From Xanthomonas vesicatoria ATCC 35937 (GTDB taxonomy: Bacteria > Pseudomonadota > Gammaproteobacteria > Xanthomonadales > Xanthomonadaceae): a stretch of 64,000 nucleotides of DNA. Made by a program: the position numbers and the translations under genes. Location: contig NZ_CP018725.1 of NCBI RefSeq assembly GCF_001908725.1, positions 2,914,001 through 2,978,000 on the forward strand, in the 5' to 3' direction. Below the pieces are notes generated by a model that was not told the DNA's origin, did no database searches, and saw only the letters and a program-made list of their open reading frames with translations. Below are positions 1 to 8,647 of the stretch, piece by piece; positions within the stretch are counted from its first letter, which is position 1; each line of letters starts with the position of its first letter.

Positions 1-78
1 GCCGAATATGCGGTCCTGGCCAAGGTGCTGGCCGCCGCCAAGAACGCGCAGGTAGAGCGCATCGCCTTCGTGCAATAA
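1..78 (+). CDS. exbD: ExbD/TolR biopolymer transport protein, C-terminal end (partial)
   Basis: Only the last 25 codons lie in the window (AEYAVLAKVLAAAKNAQVER, then IAFVQ and TAA). The stretch matches the conserved C-terminus of ExbD/TolR proteins, periplasmic-domain subunits of the ExbB-ExbD motor that energises TonB-dependent outer-membrane transport. The start and the membrane anchor are outside the window. Xanthomonas carries two exbD copies in its tonB-exbB-exbD cluster, and from memory the second precedes pdxJ, as seen here. Which copy this is cannot be settled from the tail alone. Confidence 0.8.
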   Translation, partial: AEYAVLAKVLAAAKNAQVERIAFVQ

Positions 79-643
79 GTCGCGAAGAACCGTGCGTGCA
101 GGTGCCCGATTGGCTCGCGCAGCGTGGCTCGATGTGCTGCGTGAGCCGTACCGCAACGGCGTGGAGGCACTGCAGCACTTCTCGCCCATCCGAATGGCTT
201 GCTGTGGCGATGGTTGCCAACGTCACAAGCCGCTGGTTGCGGTTGATCCTTAGCCGCAGCCCGCGGCGTGCCAATTGGCCGTCATGGTGCCAAGCGACGT
301 TCTTCGCTACGCCAAACCTGTCCGTAACCAATCACCAGTGCGGCGTCGCGAGAGCACTTTGCAGATGCGAAGCAGTTAGCAGACTAGAGCCGTTACTAGG
401 ACTATAACGCTGCCGCTAAGTGGTGTGGCTGGTGCTCGGTGCGGCACGCAGTACGTGTACATTTCGGTTCTGAGTGTGCCATGCACACCCACCCGACTAC
501 TGCTCTCTACATTTGGTTGGCCGCTTAGAAGGCGCATACGAGCGTGTTGCATGCGCATCGTAGATCCCACCACTATGTGCCCGCGCAACGTTGGTGAAAC
601 AAAAACGAATACGAAAATACCGCTACGAAAACCGCGCAGTGGG
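79..643. other. Intergenic stretch between exbD and pdxJ, no gene seen
   Basis: The two flanking genes converge. Short open frames here lack a ribosome binding site and coding character. The part at roughly 370-620 is more AT-rich than its surroundings. I see no clear rho-independent terminator. Confidence 0.5.
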
Positions 644-1411
644 CTACGTCTGCGTGCCGACGCTGCGTAGCAGCTGCACATACGCACGCACGGTTGCGTC
701 CAGGCCTGCGTACAAGGCCTCGCTGATCAGCGCGTGGCCAATCGATACTTCCAGCACGCCGGGCACGTTGGTGAGAAAATCGCCAAGGTTGGCTTGCGAC
801 AGATCGTGCCCTGCATTGATTCCCAACCCCGCGGTGGTGGCACGCCGCGCGGCGTTGGCAAACAGGTCCAGTTCGGGTTGCGGCTGGCCGCTCGCATACG
901 CCTGCGCATATGGACCGGTATACAACTCGACACGGTCCGCCCCCAGCGCGCCGGCCTGGGCAAGCCGCGGATTGCCCGCATCCACGAACAGGCTGACCCG
1001 GCTGCCCAGCGCCTTGAATGCGCCGATCAGCTCGCTCAGTTGGGTGGTGTCCTGCGCAAAATCGAAGCCGTGGTCGGAGGTCAGTTGCCCATCGCTGTCG
1101 GGGACCAGGGTGACCTGCTCGGGACGTGTGGTACGGCACAGCTCCAGCAGCCCCGGATAGCCGTCGCGCGATGGTGCGAAGGGATTGCCTTCGATATTGA
1201 ACTCGACACCGTGTTCGCGCGTGAGTGCGCTCAGCGCCAGCACGTCGTCGGCGCGGATATGCCGCTGATCCGGACGCGGATGCACGGTGATGCCATGCGC
1301 GCCGGCGGCGATGCAGGTGCGTGCCGCCTGCAACACGTCCGGGTCGTGCCCACCACGGGAATTGCGGATGACCGCGATCTTGTTGACGTTGACGCTGAGC
1401 TGGGTGGTCAC
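644..1411 (-). CDS. pdxJ: Pyridoxine 5'-phosphate synthase PdxJ
   Basis: This 255-residue cytoplasmic enzyme closes the pyridine ring in the DXP-dependent vitamin B6 pathway, condensing 3-amino-2-oxopropyl phosphate with deoxyxylulose 5-phosphate. The N-terminus [15 protein letters not shown], the [14 protein letters not shown] segment with His44 and Arg46, Glu70 in VEFNIEGNP and a late GINAGHDL motif follow the PdxJ TIM-barrel pattern. The early Asp-His seen in E. coli PdxJ reads Asn-Lys here (residues 10-11), a variant I recall from other bacteria. The length fits the family (about 240-255). The gene is read away from the small membrane gene just upstream with an 11-base gap, so the two may be co-transcribed. 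Confidence 0.95.
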   Translation of the reverse strand: MTTQLSVNVNKIAVIRNSRGGHDPDVLQAARTCIAAGAHGITVHPRPDQRHIRADDVLALSALTREHGVEFNIEGNPFAPSRDGYPGLLELCRTTRPEQVTLVPDSDGQLTSDHGFDFAQDTTQLSELIGAFKALGSRVSLFVDAGNPRLAQAGALGADRVELYTGPYAQAYASGQPQPELDLFANAARRATTAGLGINAGHDLSQANLGDFLTNVPGVLEVSIGHALISEALYAGLDATVRAYVQLLRSVGTQT

Positions 1412-1422
1412 GACATGGTTCT

Positions 1423-1692
1423 CTAAGCTTGCGGCTCGCCGTCGCGGGTTGCTGCAAGCGCCGCCGCCTTACGGGCCTCGGCCAGCTCGCGCAGCCGGCG
1501 CAGTTCCGCCGGGTCAATCATGCTGCTGGTATCGCGCTGGGTGTCGTCCATGCGCGCGGCGAACCAGCCCCGGGTCCACAGCAGCAGCAGCACCAATGCC
1601 ACCAACAGCGACATCACCAGCAACCACACGTGCGGCGTGCTGAAGGCCAGCACCAGCGCGCCCAACGCCATAAGCAGAAACAGCCAGTGCAT
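1423..1692 (-). CDS. Small membrane protein of unknown function
   Basis: An 89-residue protein with two hydrophobic segments (about residues 3-18 and 22-42) separated by a short turn, then a charged cytoplasmic-type tail containing [17 protein letters not shown], probably helical. I recognise no family. It lies 11 bases upstream of pdxJ on the same strand and about 70 bases downstream of the cardiolipin synthase gene, suggesting one minus-strand transcript. Function is unknown. Coding status rests on the membrane-protein pattern, compact spacing and the codon bias of its neighbours. Confidence 0.65.
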   Translation of the reverse strand: MHWLFLLMALGALVLAFSTPHVWLLVMSLLVALVLLLLWTRGWFAARMDDTQRDTSSMIDPAELRRLRELAEARKAAALAATRDGEPQA

Positions 1693-1762
1693 GACAAGCT
1701 CCCCAATGAGTGGCGGCAGTGTAGCGCCGCGCCCGCTCCGGTTCCACGTGGGCCGGGGCCGC

Positions 1763-3223
1763 TCAGAGCAACGGCGACAGCAGCCGTGCGAAGGCTTCGG
1801 GCAGGCGCGAGCGCCACAGCGGACGGCGACGCACGAAGCGCACTTCCTGCGCCCGTTGCATGTCGGTGTCGATCATTCCGGCCAGCTCGGCGGCTACCGC
1901 CTGGTCGCGGAACAGCATCGACAGCTCGAAATTCAGCCGGAAGCTGCGGCTGTCGAAATTGGCGCTACCGACAATGCAGACCTCGTCGTCGGCCAGTAGC
2001 GCCTTGGTGTGCAGCATGCGCGGGCCGTATTCGTAGATGCGCACGCCGGCTTCGAGCAGTTCGTCGAAGTACGAGCGCGCGGCATAGGTGACCAGGCGCG
2101 AGTCGCTGACGCGCGGGACCAGCACACGTACGTCCAGGCCGCCCAGCGCAGCGGAGGTCAGCGCCATACGCGCGGCCTCGCCGGGAACGAAATACGGGGT
2201 GACCAGCCAGACCCGGTGCTTGGCCTCGTGAATGGCGGCGACCATCAGGCGGTGGATGGCTTCCCACGACGAATCCGGGCCGGACACGAGCACCTGCGCA
2301 TCTACCATGCCCTGTGCACGCGTGGGCACGTCTTCTGGCCAGAGCCTCTGGCCATGAAAGGCGGCGCGTTCCTGCCGGGTGGCATACAGCCAGTCTTCCA
2401 GAAAGACCAGCTGCAGGCTACGTACCACATGGCCCTGCAGGCGCACATGCAGGTCGCGATACGCATCGCTGCGCACCTGCTCGTTCTCTTCGTCGGTGAC
2501 ATTGATGCCGCCGGTGAAGCCGATCCTGCCGTCGACCACGACCACCTTGCGGTGGGTACGCAGGTTCAGCCACGGCCGCTTGACCGGCTTGAGGAACTGC
2601 GACGGATGGAACCAGGCGGTTTCCACCCCGGCATCGCGCAACCTGCGCAGCGCGCGCCGGGTCATTGCCGATGAGCCGATCGCATCCATCAACAGGCGCA
2701 CCTTGACCCCGGCGCGGGCCCGTTCCATCAGCGCATCGCAGATCGCGGTGCCACTGTGGTCGGGCTGGAAGATGTAGTACTCCAGATGGATGTGGTCGCG
2801 TGCGCTGCGGATCGCCTCGATGATGGCCGCATACGTCGCTGCGCCATCCACCAGCCAATGCACCTCGGTGGCGCTGCTTGGCGCCAGGCCGGTCGTGGAT
2901 TGGGCGATCTTGGCCAGCTCGGTGCAATCGGCATCCGGCGGGCAGACGCTGCTGTAGCTCTCCATGCCCGAGCGCGAACGCCCGCGCCGCAGCCGCTGGC
3001 GTTTGACTTTCTGCGGGCCCAGCCAGTAATAGATCAGCAGGCCCAGGTACGGGAGCGCGGCCAGCGACAGCACCCAACTCAGCGTGGCCACCGGCTCGCG
3101 CTTTTGCAGCACGATCCAGCTGGCGATCCACAGCAGGTAGAGCACGTAGGCGGCGAGGAGGAGCGCTTCGAGATGGGGAATGTTGGCCAGCCAATCCCAC
3201 GCGCCCTGAGCAAGTGCGAGCAT
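1763..3223 (-). CDS. cls: Cardiolipin synthase (phospholipase D superfamily)
   Basis: This 486-residue inner-membrane enzyme transfers phosphatidyl groups between phosphatidylglycerol molecules to make cardiolipin. Two membrane segments lie at about residues 17-39 and 46-68. Two HKD catalytic motifs follow: HRKVVVVDG with His224, Lys226 and Asp231, and HTKALLADD with His405, Lys407 and Asp412, the latter followed by IVGSANFDSRSF. Length and domain order match ClsA-type synthases. The start gives an immediate membrane anchor. The gene diverges from the radical-SAM gene, sharing a roughly 140-base intergenic region. Assignment to Cls rather than another PLD-family enzyme rests on the paired N-terminal helices and the length. 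Confidence 0.93.
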   Translation of the reverse strand: MLALAQGAWDWLANIPHLEALLLAAYVLYLLWIASWIVLQKREPVATLSWVLSLAALPYLGLLIYYWLGPQKVKRQRLRRGRSRSGMESYSSVCPPDADCTELAKIAQSTTGLAPSSATEVHWLVDGAATYAAIIEAIRSARDHIHLEYYIFQPDHSGTAICDALMERARAGVKVRLLMDAIGSSAMTRRALRRLRDAGVETAWFHPSQFLKPVKRPWLNLRTHRKVVVVDGRIGFTGGINVTDEENEQVRSDAYRDLHVRLQGHVVRSLQLVFLEDWLYATRQERAAFHGQRLWPEDVPTRAQGMVDAQVLVSGPDSSWEAIHRLMVAAIHEAKHRVWLVTPYFVPGEAARMALTSAALGGLDVRVLVPRVSDSRLVTYAARSYFDELLEAGVRIYEYGPRMLHTKALLADDEVCIVGSANFDSRSFRLNFELSMLFRDQAVAAELAGMIDTDMQRAQEVRFVRRRPLWRSRLPEAFARLLSPLL

Positions 3224-3362
3224 GGGCGGATTCTACGGGGCGCATGCCTTGTTGCGATGACCGTGGCGCCAATGCCGTGGTGCTTGTGCACCGGCCTGAA
3301 AGCTTCATGGTGTCGAACGGATGGTCGCGCCGTATGAGACCTGCCGGCCGTACGATGCGCCG

Positions 3363-4456
3363 ATGGCAAGCGCAATCAAGGGCCGGGGTGCGACCGGTTA
3401 TCTGCCCGGACGGTTCGAAGTCACCACCGAGCATGCGGTGGACGATGGCTGGTACGCGGACGACAGCGAGGAGTTCGCTGCGGGCGTGCTGCGCACGCAG
3501 GTCACCGAGGAGACCGCGCGCACCATCATCAGCCGCAACCAGTCGCCGGACATCGGTTTCTCGCAATCGGTCAACCCGTATCGGGGCTGCGAGCATGGCT
3601 GCAGTTACTGCTTTGCGCGGCCCTCGCATGCGTATCTCAATCTGTCGCCCGGTCTGGATTTCGAGACCAAGCTGTTCGCCAAGACCAATGCGCCGCAACT
3701 GCTGCGGCACGAGTTGGCGCGGCCGAGCTATGTGCCCAGCCCGATCGCGCTGGGCATCAATACCGATGCGTATCAGCCGATCGAGCGCAAGCGCGCACTG
3801 ACGCGGCAGTTGATCGAGGTGCTATGGGAAACGCGGCACCCGTTCACGCTGATCACCAAGAATGCGTTGGTGACGCGCGATCTGGATCTGCTGGCACCGC
3901 TGGCGCGCGAGAATCTGGTCAACGTGCATTTTCGGTAACCACGCTGGACCCGCAGGTGTCGGCCAAGCTGGAGCCGCGTGCGTCCGCACCGCATGCGCGC
4001 CTGCGCGCGATGCGAACGCTGCACGACGCCGGCGTGCCGGTCGGCGTGATGGCCGCGCCGGTGATCCCGTGGATCAACGACCATGAGCTGGAAGCGATTC
4101 TGCAGGCTGCCGCCGAAGCGGGCGCGCGCAGCGCCGGCTACGTGCTGCTGCGGCTGCCGCATGAAGTGGCGCCCTTGTTCCGCGACTGGCTGCAGACCCA
4201 TCACCCGCAGCGCGCCGCGCATGTGATGAGCACCATCCAGCAGCTACGTGGTGGCAAGGACTACGACGGCACCTTCGGCACTCGCCTGCGTGGGCAAGGC
4301 GTCTATGCCGACTTGCTGGCACGCCGCTTTGCGCTCGCGCATCGCCGCGCAGGATTCGAAACGCGCGCGATCCCTGCGCTGGACTGCAGCGCTTTCCGTC
4401 GCCCTGCTCCGCCAGCAAAGCCGATGCCCGACTCGCCGCAGGGGGTGTTGTTTTAG
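3363..4456 (+). pseudogene. PA0069-family radical SAM protein, interrupted by a -1 frameshift
   Basis: The first part (from ATG 3363, MASAIKGRGA) runs to a stop at 3936-3938. The second part continues one frame over to 4456. Adding one T to the TTTT run at 3929-3932 restores the join NVHF-SVTTLD and gives a continuous protein of about 364 residues, normal for this family. The radical-SAM cluster CEHGCSYCFA (CxxxCxxC) binds the 4Fe-4S cluster and S-adenosylmethionine. GRFE near the N-terminus and the NPYRGCEHGC context are typical of the family, whose substrate is not known to me. The second fragment lacks an obvious SD, so only a truncated product without its C-terminal half is expected. A sequencing error is equally possible. 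Confidence 0.85.
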
Positions 4457-4468
4457 CTGCGGGAAGTG

Positions 4469-4720
4469 GGGAATCGGGATTGGGGATTCGCAATGGCGGT
4501 GGCGCGTCGATCGATCAGTCCGATTCCCCGCCATGCGGTGCCTAGAATGACTGGACGGTCCAACGGATTGCGATGAGTGATGCCGTCGTCGCTCATGCCA
4601 GCAAGCGGGTCAACCCAAGGCTGTCGTTCTGACAGCAGCAACCAGCCATAGAAATGAAACCACCAGGCAACGACAGCGAAGAGACGCTGTTGCCGTTGCG
4701 ATTCCCCAATCCCGATTCCC
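4469..4720. repeat. 252-base segment bounded by 22-base inverted repeats
   Basis: The left end (4469-4490) begins GGGAATCGGGATTGGGG. The right end (4699-4720) is its reverse complement with 21 of 22 matches. The segment lies between two convergent genes, and its right edge touches the stop codon of the oxygenase. The inside (62-codon minus-strand frame at 4453-4641) shows no convincing gene. GATTCCC-type repeats are familiar in Xanthomonas intergenic DNA. This copy could be a non-autonomous mobile unit, or a paired repeat acting on transcript ends. Confidence 0.6.
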
Positions 4721-5421
4721 TACTCCCCGCCGTAAAGCGCCTGCGCCGATTGGAACAGGATCCAGCTGGTGGCGATGAACTTGTCGCCGCCGACCGGACG
4801 GTTGCCGCGGTGGGTGTGGGTGAAGGCGGTCGGGGCGATCAGCAGGCTGCCGGTCCGCGGGCGCGCCTTGCGTTGCTGGAACAGGAATTCGGTCTCACCC
4901 TGTTCGAACTCGTCGTTGAGATACAGCGTCCACAGCAGATGCCGATGCAGCGTGTCGGCGCTGGCATCGCGTGGGTACAGCTCGCAATGCCAATACGGGT
5001 AGCCGCCCTGATCGGCGGTGTACCACTGCAGGTTGATCGCGCCCGGACGCAGGCAGGTGCGCGCCAGATCGCCCAGCGCCTGGTCGCTCATCTGCGCGAT
5101 GTCCTCGGCCACCAGCCGATGCGGGGTGCCGTCGGCGGTGGTGACCTGCAGCATCAACGGCGAGATGAGTGCCTGCGGATACTGCCGCAAATAAGCCAGC
5201 ACGCCGTCGAACACCGCGTGTTGCAGGCGGCTTTCCACCTCGGCCCACGCTGCAACACCGCTGATGCGCAGATCGCGGCTGTGTTTGAGCTCGGGAAACA
5301 CGCCCCCACCGATACGGCCGGGATGCAGCTGCTGGCTGTTGCGCATACGCTGCACGATCGCCGCGCAATCGGCGGCCGAGACAGCGTTGTCGGTGATCTG
5401 GATAAAGTCGGGTTGGCTCAT
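4720..5421 (-). CDS. 2OG-Fe(II) oxygenase / prolyl-hydroxylase-like protein
   Basis: A 233-residue soluble protein resembling 2-oxoglutarate and Fe(II)-dependent dioxygenases. The core reads GGYPYWHCELYPRD, then HLLWTLYLND, GETEFLFQQRK, TGSLLIAPTAFTHTHRG and KFIATSWILF. This is a double-stranded beta-helix order, with the likely first metal ligands in WHCE (an HxE arrangement instead of the usual HxD) and the distal His in THTHRG. The start MSQPDFIQITDN is chosen because upstream in-frame Met codons (5433, 5508) add unlike sequence. Substrate is unknown; a hydroxylase of protein or free amino acid is plausible by family. It converges with the radical-SAM gene and stands alone. Confidence 0.8.
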   Translation of the reverse strand: MSQPDFIQITDNAVSAADCAAIVQRMRNSQQLHPGRIGGGVFPELKHSRDLRISGVAAWAEVESRLQHAVFDGVLAYLRQYPQALISPLMLQVTTADGTPHRLVAEDIAQMSDQALGDLARTCLRPGAINLQWYTADQGGYPYWHCELYPRDASADTLHRHLLWTLYLNDEFEQGETEFLFQQRKARPRTGSLLIAPTAFTHTHRGNRPVGGDKFIATSWILFQSAQALYGGE

Positions 5422-5942
5422 GCGCACGACCATAGCAACCTGCAGCGCGGCCTGCACAGCCCGCTCGGCATGGCGCTGTAAAGCACTGCGCAGGGAGTCA
5501 ATGCGCATGCATGACCTGGCTGTTTCAACGGTGGCTTCTGGGTCCTCCACGCTCTCACCTCTGCGCAATGCTTGATCGCTCGCATCGGCTTGCAGTGAGG
5601 GATGCCTTCGATGGAGTGCGACGCGCAACGGTGTTGCTACCGCGCGCAGCTTGCCAAGGACAGCTGTTCGATAAGCAAGATGCCCAACGGATCTCCAACG
5701 CGTCGAGCCTCATGCATCAACGTGGGGGAGCACGCGCCTTCGATCACCATGCTGCATCGGCGGAATGTCGCCCATCACTGATCGCCGCCTGTTTGCCAGG
5801 TCGGCGGCGTCGCGGCGTGATTGCTGAGCGCGACCTGGCGCCAACGCTTGGCAACAAGATCACCGCGCGTGGCCTCTGTCGATGCAGCCGATCGGCCCAG
5901 CGGCTTACGGTGCCAACGCACGATGCCAGCGCGGCACCCAAA
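5422..5942. other. Intergenic region upstream of the oxygenase, no gene seen
   Basis: About 520 bases between the oxygenase start and the terminator shared with the FadL gene. It should hold the oxygenase promoter. Open frames here are short and lack ribosome binding sites. Confidence 0.45.
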
Positions 5943-5970
5943 GAAAAACCCCACCGAAGCGGGGTTTTTC
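5943..5970 (-). terminator. Rho-independent terminator of the FadL-type porin gene
   Basis: AAAAACCCC-ACCGAAGC-GGGGTTTTT forms a stem with A and T runs on both sides, so it can work in both directions. It lies about 25 bases beyond the porin stop codon. Confidence 0.85.
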
Positions 5971-5994
5971 TGTGTGCAGTGCGTGGTACGACGA

Positions 5995-7335
5995 TCAGAA
6001 CTTGTAGTTGATCGAAGCAGCCAGCACGTCGCCCTTGACCTTATAGCTGCCCGCCAGGCGGTCGCCGGTGGCACTGCGGGTGTCGCTGGTCGGGTCGCTG
6101 GTGAACAGGTGGGTGTAACCGAAGTTGTATTCGGCCTGCTGCGACGGACGCCAACTCAGACCCAGCGACACCCACTTGCGGCTGGCATCGGGCACGCGCA
6201 CGTCGCGGTGCTCGGCGGTGGTCGGGGTCTGGTCGTAAGCCAAGCCGCCACGCAGGGTCAGCGTGTCGCTCATGCGGTAGTCGGCACCGATCGAGGCGAA
6301 GGTGGTGTCGCGGTAGGAGAAGTCCAGCACGCTGTCGGGCTGGTTGGAGGCGAAGTCCACGGTCACCTGGTCGAACTTGCTCCAGGCGGTGCGGGTGACG
6401 TCGGCCATGATCGACCACTGCTCGTTCACGTTGTGGGTGAAGCTGGCGGTGGCGCTGGCCGGCAGCTTGACGGTGGCGCGGCCCTTGGTATCGACGAAGG
6501 TGCCCGGTGCGGCCTGTGCCAGCACGGCGGCGGCGTTAGGCGGGGTGGTGAAGTCGGCGTCGCCGTCGGTGATCTTGTGTTCCACTTCCGAGCGGTAGCT
6601 GAAGCCGATGTGGGTGTTCTCGTCGATGCTGAACAAGCCACCCAGGGTGAAGCCCACTTCGGTGCTGTCGCCCTTGATGCGCGAGTAGCCGTCGGCGCTG
6701 CCCGGTGCAAAACCCGGCGCGCGGCGCGCAGCCAGGATGCTGCCGAAATCGACCGCGTTGGCCAGATCGATATCCAGACGTTCGGCGAACACCGAGGCAC
6801 CGAAGGACACGTACGGGTTCACGTCATAGGAGAACGCGACATTGAAGTCGATCGCCTGCAGCTCGGTCTTGGTGCCGTGGTAGCGGCCGGCCCAGTTGCG
6901 GTCGTATTCGGTCTTGAAGCCGAACGGCACAGTGAGCGAGGTGCCCAGGTGCATGTTGTTGTTTTCGCCGAACGGCACATGGAAATACATGGCCGGGACC
7001 GGCGCGATCATGCCGGCGTCGCCGCCGTTGCCGCCGGAAACCGGGGCGCCGTTGGCGTAGGTGGCGGTCTCGGGGTTGAACTTGGCCGAGAAGCTGATGG
7101 CGCTGACGTCAGCCTGGAACAGGCGACCGTCCAGCTGGCGCATGCCGGCCGGGTTGTTGGCGATGATCGAGGCATCGTCCGGGGCGCTGCCCGAACCTGC
7201 GAATGCGCGGCCGAGGCCCTTGGCGCTGTTTTCCTTCAGCTGAAAGGCGGCACCGTGTGCCTGGCCAACGGCCAGAACGCCAGCGATACCAACGGCCAGC
7301 AAGGTGGCGCGGCTCAAAGTGGAAGCGGTAGACAT
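5995..7335 (-). CDS. fadL: FadL/OmpP1-type outer membrane transport protein
   Basis: A 446-residue outer-membrane beta-barrel of the FadL family, which passes long-chain fatty acids or other hydrophobic compounds. A signal peptide (MSTASTLSRATLLAVGIAGV, then LAVGQAHGA) precedes the diagnostic mature N-terminus AAFQLKENSAKGLGRAFAGS and the following NPAGM motif. Alternating beta-strand segments continue to the terminal aromatic residue (SINYKF). The start is set by the signal peptide and a GGAGAG ribosome site; the longer frame adds an unlikely leader. The upstream region carries a nine-base C/G tract and the downstream end a strong terminator, so it is a single-gene unit. Substrate range cannot be told from sequence. 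Confidence 0.92.
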   Translation of the reverse strand: MSTASTLSRATLLAVGIAGVLAVGQAHGAAFQLKENSAKGLGRAFAGSGSAPDDASIIANNPAGMRQLDGRLFQADVSAISFSAKFNPETATYANGAPVSGGNGGDAGMIAPVPAMYFHVPFGENNNMHLGTSLTVPFGFKTEYDRNWAGRYHGTKTELQAIDFNVAFSYDVNPYVSFGASVFAERLDIDLANAVDFGSILAARRAPGFAPGSADGYSRIKGDSTEVGFTLGGLFSIDENTHIGFSYRSEVEHKITDGDADFTTPPNAAAVLAQAAPGTFVDTKGRATVKLPASATASFTHNVNEQWSIMADVTRTAWSKFDQVTVDFASNQPDSVLDFSYRDTTFASIGADYRMSDTLTLRGGLAYDQTPTTAEHRDVRVPDASRKWVSLGLSWRPSQQAEYNFGYTHLFTSDPTSDTRSATGDRLAGSYKVKGDVLAASINYKF

Positions 7336-7420
7336 GAGTTGTAGCTCTCCGGATAAGACTGCAATGGTCGGTTCAGCGCCCGCGCCCAGCACCAATCCAG
7401 TGCCCGGAGCGCGCCGGAGA

Positions 7421-7429
7421 CCCCCCCCC
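7421..7429. repeat. Nine-base homopolymeric C tract upstream of the FadL gene
   Basis: A run of nine C (G on the porin coding strand) about 85 bases before the porin start codon, in the probable promoter or leader. Such tracts can change length by slippage. Confidence 0.7.
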
Positions 7430-7552
7430 GACATACGACGCCGTACGCAGTATACCCACCCCGATTAACCGAACAATAACGACTTTCGTCCTGAACGCGC
7501 GGTTGGGTTGGGGCTGGGTTCAGGCCCGTGGACCGGCTATTGTGCGACTCCG

Positions 7553-8245
7553 ATGTTCGTCTCCCTCCCCTCCCGCAAAAAACCCACCCGGCGTTGGGCG
7601 GTGCCGCTGTTGTTCGCCACGGTTTGGCTGGCCTACCTGTGGTCGATCAGTCGGCCGGGCGAAGCGCGCAATACGCTGTGGCTGGACTGGGGCGCCCTGT
7701 CCAGCGGCGTCTCCAATCTGGGCGACTGGTGGGCAACCCTGCGCGACGGCAGCGTGCTGCGGTTGTTCACGGCGTTGTTTTTGCATGCCGATTGGTCGCA
7801 TCTGCTCGGCAACCTGGTGTTTTTGCTGATCTTCGGGCTGCCGGCCGAGCGCATCCTGGGACCGTGGCGCCTGCTGCTGCTGTTTCTGGTCGGCGGTGCG
7901 GCTTCCAACCTGGCCGCGATCTTTGCAATCGGCACGCCGGACCGGGTGATCATCGGCGCCTCGGGCGCGGTGTCGGCGTTGATCGGCACTTACCTGGCCT
8001 TGTTCCCCGGCGCCAAGCTGGGCGTGGTGCTGCCGCTGGGACTGTTCCTGGAATTCATCCGCGTGCCGGCACCGCTGCTGATCGGTGCCTGGGCACTGCT
8101 GCAGGTGGTGTTTGCTTATATCGGCCCGGCGTTTGGCATGGTGGCGTGGTCGGCGCACATCGCCGGCTTTCTGTTCGGCATCGTCTACGGGTTGTATGTG
8201 CGCGCAGCCATCGCGCGGCGGCTGCGCAAGCGCCACGGGTTCTAG
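7553..8245 (+). CDS. Rhomboid-family intramembrane serine protease
   Basis: A 230-residue inner-membrane protein with about six hydrophobic helices. The rhomboid active-site pattern is intact: His83 and Asn87 in HLLGN, the nucleophile Ser137 in GASGAVSAL, and His202 in WSAHIAGF. The family cleaves membrane proteins within or near their transmembrane segments; the substrate here is unknown. The ATG at 7553 was chosen over an in-frame start 45 bases upstream because the extra residues are unlike family N-termini. It is followed after 84 bases by the DUF1820 gene on the same strand and may be read with it. Confidence 0.88.
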   Translation: MFVSLPSRKKPTRRWAVPLLFATVWLAYLWSISRPGEARNTLWLDWGALSSGVSNLGDWWATLRDGSVLRLFTALFLHADWSHLLGNLVFLLIFGLPAERILGPWRLLLLFLVGGAASNLAAIFAIGTPDRVIIGASGAVSALIGTYLALFPGAKLGVVLPLGLFLEFIRVPAPLLIGAWALLQVVFAYIGPAFGMVAWSAHIAGFLFGIVYGLYVRAAIARRLRKRHGF

Positions 8246-8329
8246 CGCGGCACCTACGTGCATTGCGGCTGCATGCGCATGCCGACGCGTTGCGCTGCGT
8301 CCATCTAATGGCGCGCCTATAATCGCCGC

Positions 8330-8647
8330 ATGTCCAAGCCACTGTACAAGGTCACCTTTCTCAATCACGGCAAGGTGTACGAGCTCTACGCGCGCGAAGT
8401 GACCGGCAGCCATCTGTGGGGCTTCAACCAGATTGGCGAGTTGGTATTCGACGTGCACGACGGCCTGGTGGTGGACCCCACCGAAGAACGCCTGCGCGAA
8501 GAGTTCGGCAACACCAAGACCTTGCACCTGCCGATGCAGAGCATCGTGCGGATCGAAGAAGTCGAAAAGAAAGGCCAGTCGGTGATCCGCGATGCGACCA
8601 CCGGCGACAAGGTGGTGAGCTTCCCGGTGCCGACCAAGCCACGTTGA
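8330..8647 (+). CDS. DUF1820 family protein
   Basis: A 105-residue soluble protein starting MSKPLYKVTFLNHGKVYELY and containing GELVFDVHDGLVVDPTEERL, the recognisable DUF1820 pattern found in gammaproteobacteria. No enzymatic motif is visible and the role is unknown. Its TGA stop overlaps the ATG of the next gene by one base (TGATG at 8645-8649), so translation of the dehydrogenase is probably coupled to this gene. Confidence 0.88.
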   Translation: MSKPLYKVTFLNHGKVYELYAREVTGSHLWGFNQIGELVFDVHDGLVVDPTEERLREEFGNTKTLHLPMQSIVRIEEVEKKGQSVIRDATTGDKVVSFPVPTKPR

